A stretch of 64,000 bases of DNA from Taibaiella koreensis. GTDB lineage: Bacteria; Bacteroidota; Bacteroidia; Chitinophagales; Chitinophagaceae. This document shows, one piece after another, positions 60,730 through 64,000 of this stretch (positions are counted from its first letter, which is position 1; each line of letters starts with the position of its first letter). The position numbers and the translations under genes were made by a program. The notes under the pieces are model-generated. The model saw only the letters and a list, made by a program, of their open reading frames with translations. It was not told the origin of the DNA and ran no database searches. The stretch lies in NCBI RefSeq assembly GCF_003545715.1, contig NZ_QVNU01000003.1, positions 434,001 through 498,000 of the forward strand, written 5' to 3'.

Positions 60730-61197
60730 ATGCAAGAAGATCAATTCTATTCCGAGATTTTCCCCGAAAAGCAGGTCGTGTATGGCACTTTCTGGGAGCG
60801 GTTTGCGGCTGCTTTTATCGACGGCCTTATCATTATCGTCATCAACACATTGATCGGCCTGCCCCTGGGCATCGGCCCTTTCCAGCGATCAGCCGGTCTT
60901 ACCGGCAATGTGCTGCTGGCAAAGCTATTACAGACCGCTGCCGGCTGGCTCTACTACGCGCTGCAGGAAAGCGGTCCCCGGCAGGCGACCCTGGGTAAGA
61001 AGGCCATGAACCTCAAAGTCACCGATATGGAGGGCAATCGTATTTCTTTCGGAAGAGCCACAGGACGGCACTTTGCCAAGTGGATATCCGCAATCATTCT
61101 CCTCATCGGCTATCTCATGATGCTGTGGGACGATAAGAAGCAAGCCCTCCACGACAAAATAGCCGGTACCCTGATCGTGGATAGCCGCGCCAGCTAA
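60730..61197 (+). CDS. RDD-family membrane protein
   Basis: 155 residues from ATG 60730 (MQEDQFYSEIFPEKQ). The family marker is the helix FAAAFIDGLIIIVINTLIG with the Arg/Asp region (WERFAAAFIDG), then a second helix and a third one near residue 125 (AIILLIGYLMML). The segment GKKAMNLKVTDMEGNRISFGRATGRHFAKW is the signature region of RDD proteins. They are thought to mediate ion or small-molecule transport, but a clear function is lacking. It has its own promoter box and terminator. Confidence 0.88.
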   Translation: MQEDQFYSEIFPEKQVVYGTFWERFAAAFIDGLIIIVINTLIGLPLGIGPFQRSAGLTGNVLLAKLLQTAAGWLYYALQESGPRQATLGKKAMNLKVTDMEGNRISFGRATGRHFAKWISAIILLIGYLMMLWDDKKQALHDKIAGTLIVDSRAS

Positions 61198-61234
61198 AAC
61201 AATACCAGTGCCTTTTAGGAAAGGCCTCATAAGT

Positions 61235-61275
61235 AAAAGAAGTTCCTTTTGACTGCAAATGGAACTTCTTTTTCT
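61235..61275 (+). terminator. Rho-independent terminator after the RDD gene
   Basis: AAAAGAAGTTCC (61235-61246) pairs with GGAACTTCTTTT (61261-61272) around a 14-base loop, then more T. It is 38 bp past the stop. Confidence 0.85.
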
Positions 61276-61301
61276 ATTTTTAGCCCCAAATCGACCTTGG
61301 T

Positions 61302-63071
61302 ATGCCGCATCCATTATTCCGGAAGAAGTCTATTGACACTATAATCAATGATGCCGAGCAAGGTATGAGCGATGGGGAGGGGCATAGCACCGCCCTCAAG
61401 CGGGTGCTCACCGTACGGGATCTTACCTTTTTCGGGATCGCTGCTATCCTGGGTGCGGGGAGCTTCAGCAGCCTGGGTGGTGCGATCTTTCATGGCGGAC
61501 CAGGGGTCGTCATCCTTTTCATAATCACCGCTATTGCCTGCGCCTTCACCGCTATGTGCTATTCCGAGTTTGCCAGCCGCATACCCGTGGCCGGCAGCGC
61601 GTATACCTATTCCTACGCTAGCTTCGGGGAACTGTTTGCCTGGATGATCGGCTGGGCGCTGATTATGGAATATTCCATTGGTAATATCTACGTAGCCTAC
61701 AGCTGGAGCGACTACTTTACATCATTGCTGGGTAAGATGCATATTCATGTACCCGCATACCTGTCGACCAGCTATATGGAGGCGAAGCATGCGGTGGAGC
61801 GGGGTACCAGCAATAAGGAATTACTGGAAGCCTGGAACCAGGCGCCGGTGGTGGCCGGCTTGCGCATGATCCTGGATGTGCCTGCACTTATCATCAATGT
61901 ATTGATCACCTACCTGGTTTTCGTAGGCGTAAAGGAAAGCCGGAATTTCAGCAACCTGATGGTAGTGCTGAAGCTTGCGGTGGTAGTGCTGATCATCATA
62001 GTCGGCGGTTACCTGGTCTTCTCGCACGGGCTTACCGCCAACTGGACGCCACCGGGAAAGGCCGGGGGACGTTCCTTTATGCCCAACGGCTTCGGCGCCG
62101 TCATGATGGCGGTAAGCGGTGTCTTCTTCGCCTATATCGGCTTCGATGCAGTAAGTGTGCTGGCCGAAGAAAGCAAGAACCCGCAACGCGACCTGCCCCG
62201 GGGGATGATCCTGTCGCTGGTATTGTGCACCATTATCTACATTCTGCTTACCCTGGTGCTCACCGGGGCGGTAGATTACCGCAGCTTCGACGGTGTTGGC
62301 GATCCTTTGGCCTTCATCTTTGAGCCGGAGCACCTCAATGTAGGCTGGATGCAATTTTTTGTGGCCATTACAGCCGTAATTGCCATGACCAGCGTATTGC
62401 TGGTATTCCAGATGGGCCAGCCGCGTATATGGATGAGTATGAGTCGCGACGGGTTGCTCCCGGGGATATTTCAACGGATCCATCCCCGGCACAAGACACC
62501 TTCTTTTTCCACTATCGTAACGGGGCTTGTAGTCGGTATCCCTATTCTATTTACCGATAAGACCTTTGTGCTGGACTTTACCAGCATCGCAACCTTGTTT
62601 GCCTTTGTGCTGGTATGCGGTGGGGTATTGCTCATTCCCCGCAAAGAAAAGGTGGCCGGGCGTTTCCAGCTTCCTTATATCAACGGGCGTTTTATTTTTC
62701 CTCCGATCGTGGTCCTTGCCATACTCCTTGCCTGGTTGCTCAACCCGGCTTATTTCAGCGATATACTGCACTTCGATTATACCGGCGTAGCAGAATATGT
62801 GCAGGGAAAGCAAAGCTTCTGGGACCTGGCCCTGCCGCAGCTCTCCCTTATCCTGTTCTGGACATTTGCGATAGTGTTGGCGTTCCTTTCCTTTATTAAA
62901 AAATATTCCCTCATCCCACTGATGGGCATCATTACCTGCAGCTACCTGCTTACCGGAATGAGCAAAAACAACTGGGTCTGGTTTATTGGTTGGCTGGGCC
63001 TGGGCCTGGTCGTCTATTTTGCATACGGCTACAGAAATAGCAAATTAAACCGGGAGAAGGTTGTGGAATAG
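61302..63071 (+). CDS. APC-family cationic amino acid permease
   Basis: 589 residues with about 12-14 membrane helices. Typical APC elements are FGIAAILGAGSFSSLGGAIFHGGPGVVILF in the first helix (unwound GAGSF), FAYIGFDAVSVLAEESKNPQRDLPRGM, and RIWMSMSRDGLLPGIFQRIHPRHKTP. These match the CAT (cationic amino acid transporter) branch, such as YfnA-like proteins. It is somewhat longer at the C-terminus than the smallest family members. A TATTTTTA box at 61275-61282 could start transcription. Substrate is probably amino acids; which one is not certain. Confidence 0.9.
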   Translation: MPHPLFRKKSIDTIINDAEQGMSDGEGHSTALKRVLTVRDLTFFGIAAILGAGSFSSLGGAIFHGGPGVVILFIITAIACAFTAMCYSEFASRIPVAGSAYTYSYASFGELFAWMIGWALIMEYSIGNIYVAYSWSDYFTSLLGKMHIHVPAYLSTSYMEAKHAVERGTSNKELLEAWNQAPVVAGLRMILDVPALIINVLITYLVFVGVKESRNFSNLMVVLKLAVVVLIIIVGGYLVFSHGLTANWTPPGKAGGRSFMPNGFGAVMMAVSGVFFAYIGFDAVSVLAEESKNPQRDLPRGMILSLVLCTIIYILLTLVLTGAVDYRSFDGVGDPLAFIFEPEHLNVGWMQFFVAITAVIAMTSVLLVFQMGQPRIWMSMSRDGLLPGIFQRIHPRHKTPSFSTIVTGLVVGIPILFTDKTFVLDFTSIATLFAFVLVCGGVLLIPRKEKVAGRFQLPYINGRFIFPPIVVLAILLAWLLNPAYFSDILHFDYTGVAEYVQGKQSFWDLALPQLSLILFWTFAIVLAFLSFIKKYSLIPLMGIITCSYLLTGMSKNNWVWFIGWLGLGLVVYFAYGYRNSKLNREKVVE

Positions 63072-63107
63072 GTTTGTTACCTGCATCTGGAGTAGAAACG
63101 CTGATCC

Positions 63108-64000
63108 ATGAAAAAATACCTGTTACCACTTCTTTTATGTTTGTGCCTGGGTTCAGGCTGTACGGAAGATGGCGCTTTACTGCCATCTTGGTTAAATACC
63201 GGTAATCTCGAAACCGACTACTACGATATAGACCTTAGCCGCGACACCTTGCTGCATACGGCGAAAGGCGCCGAGATCAGGATTGTCGCAGGCGCCATTG
63301 TATCGGGCAATAAGAAAACAACGCGGCTGGCCATCAAGGAGGCCTATAGCATGGAAGATATAGTGAGGGCCGGGCTGATGACGAAAAGCGGGGACCGGCC
63401 GTTGAGCAGTGGCGGCATGATCAGTATCAAGGCTGAAGATAAAGAGGCACACATCGTAAAAGCGCTCCAGGTTAAGATACCCTCTGCTAATGCAACGCGT
63501 AATATGCAGCTGTTTAAAGGTAATGAAGACAAAAACGGTCATGTCGATTGGGTAGACCCGCAGCCGCTGGCAGCGCCGAAAATTTTCGATACCATTGCTG
63601 CCGGGAAGGCCATATTCCAGAGCAGTTGCCGCTCCTGCCACGGCCCGGATAAAGATCTTACAGGTCCTTCATTGGCTTTTATTCCCCGGCGCCGCGACCC
63701 GAAATGGCTAAAGCAATTCATCCACAACAGCGCTAAGCTGATTGCCGACGGGGACCCGCTGGCTAATTGCCTCTACGAGCGCTGGAACAAGACAGCAATG
63801 ACGGCCTTTCCCTCGCTTACCGATGCAGAGCTGGAAAGCTTGTACCGGTATCTTGATGAAGAAAGCAAACACCTGAACCCTGCCGACTACCCCGATTTTA
63901 GGGCCAGCCTGGATAGCTGTGCCGTCTACTATAAGCTAAGGGCAGCATTGGAAGAAGAGCGGAATGGCCTGGTAATACAGAACGGCCCCGAAGTACAGTA
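63108..64000 (+). CDS. Cytochrome c lipoprotein (3' partial)
   Basis: ATG at 63108 opens a frame to the window end (297 residues seen). The N-terminus MKKYLLPLLLCLCLGSGC is a lipoprotein signal with lipobox GSGC. The central part has no assigned domain. A c-type haem motif CRSCH appears near bases 63631-63645, followed by GPDKDLTGPSL and a Met in AMTAFPSL that could be the sixth haem ligand, then LTDAELESLYRYL typical of cytochrome c. It is a periplasmic or surface electron carrier or redox sensor. The haem motif is in a class I cytochrome c fold. The start is 36 bp after the permease stop, so they may share a transcript. Confidence 0.85.
   Translation, partial: MKKYLLPLLLCLCLGSGCTEDGALLPSWLNTGNLETDYYDIDLSRDTLLHTAKGAEIRIVAGAIVSGNKKTTRLAIKEAYSMEDIVRAGLMTKSGDRPLSSGGMISIKAEDKEAHIVKALQVKIPSANATRNMQLFKGNEDKNGHVDWVDPQPLAAPKIFDTIAAGKAIFQSSCRSCHGPDKDLTGPSLAFIPRRRDPKWLKQFIHNSAKLIADGDPLANCLYERWNKTAMTAFPSLTDAELESLYRYLDEESKHLNPADYPDFRASLDSCAVYYKLRAALEEERNGLVIQNGPEVQ

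Noticed and set aside
1-64000. CRISPR arrays, tRNA, rRNA and known riboswitches
   Set aside because: Read through for regularly spaced repeats and for typical conserved tRNA and rRNA segments; none recognised. A covariance-model search was not possible, so small RNAs may have been missed.

Overview
The window looks like chromosomal DNA of a Bacteroidota bacterium, probably of the Chitinophagales/Chitinophagaceae type. Evidence: TAnnTTTG promoter boxes in place of E. coli-like -10 boxes, almost no Shine-Dalgarno sequences, LytS/LytTR two-component systems, giant propeller-type sensor kinases, a type IX secretion sorting domain, and a four-helix-bundle gene flanked by TTGGCAAT-type repeats. GC content appears to be near 50 %. 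No rRNA, tRNA, CRISPR array, phage or transposase gene was recognised. Both ends cut genes: an ABC exporter half on the left and a cytochrome c lipoprotein on the right.

Layout. 1-4.7 kb: heterodimeric ABC exporter, CorA Mg2+ channel, outer-membrane barrel. 4.7-14.9 kb: minus-strand operon of one LytTR response regulator followed by three paralogous ~980-residue sensor kinases, with the decayed remains of a fourth kinase between two of them. 15-22.2 kb: plus-strand operon of split transketolase, a fused epimerase/polyprenyl-phosphate glycosyltransferase, two methyltransferases and a GT-C membrane glycosyltransferase with TPRs, which reads as a lipid-linked sugar pathway. 22.4-38.3 kb: housekeeping and accessory genes (acyl-CoA ligase, nadA, Doc-type toxin-antitoxin pair, stress protein, kmo, two Fe-S redox proteins split by a four-helix-bundle insertion, GNAT, Kir channel, dcd, 3-hydroxyacyl-CoA dehydrogenase, nadB, ArsC/Spx-like protein). 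38.3-46.4 kb: S9 peptidase, a LytS/LytTR system divergent from an operon of three exported proteins (vWA, rhodanese-like, SIMPL), and ndk. 46.4-57.3 kb: pectate-lyase-like protein, rocD, fatty acid hydroxylase, VIT-like transporter, murF, hutH, and a third LytTR system with a TPR histidine kinase. 57.5-64 kb: three exported Ig-like/T9SS proteins, RDD protein, amino acid permease, cytochrome c lipoprotein.

How parts fit together. Three separate two-component systems all end in LytTR DNA-binding domains. Two of them have a direct repeat with a 21-bp period just upstream of the kinase gene, the geometry expected for a LytTR operator. Two copies of a ~135-bp palindromic element, each flanked by an apparent 8-bp duplication, lie at 46.7 and 54.7 kb; their terminal arms co-vary between copies. 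nadA, nadB and kmo all lie within 13 kb, so both the aspartate and kynurenine routes towards quinolinate are at least partly represented.

Most functional names come from motifs read by eye; no database search was run.
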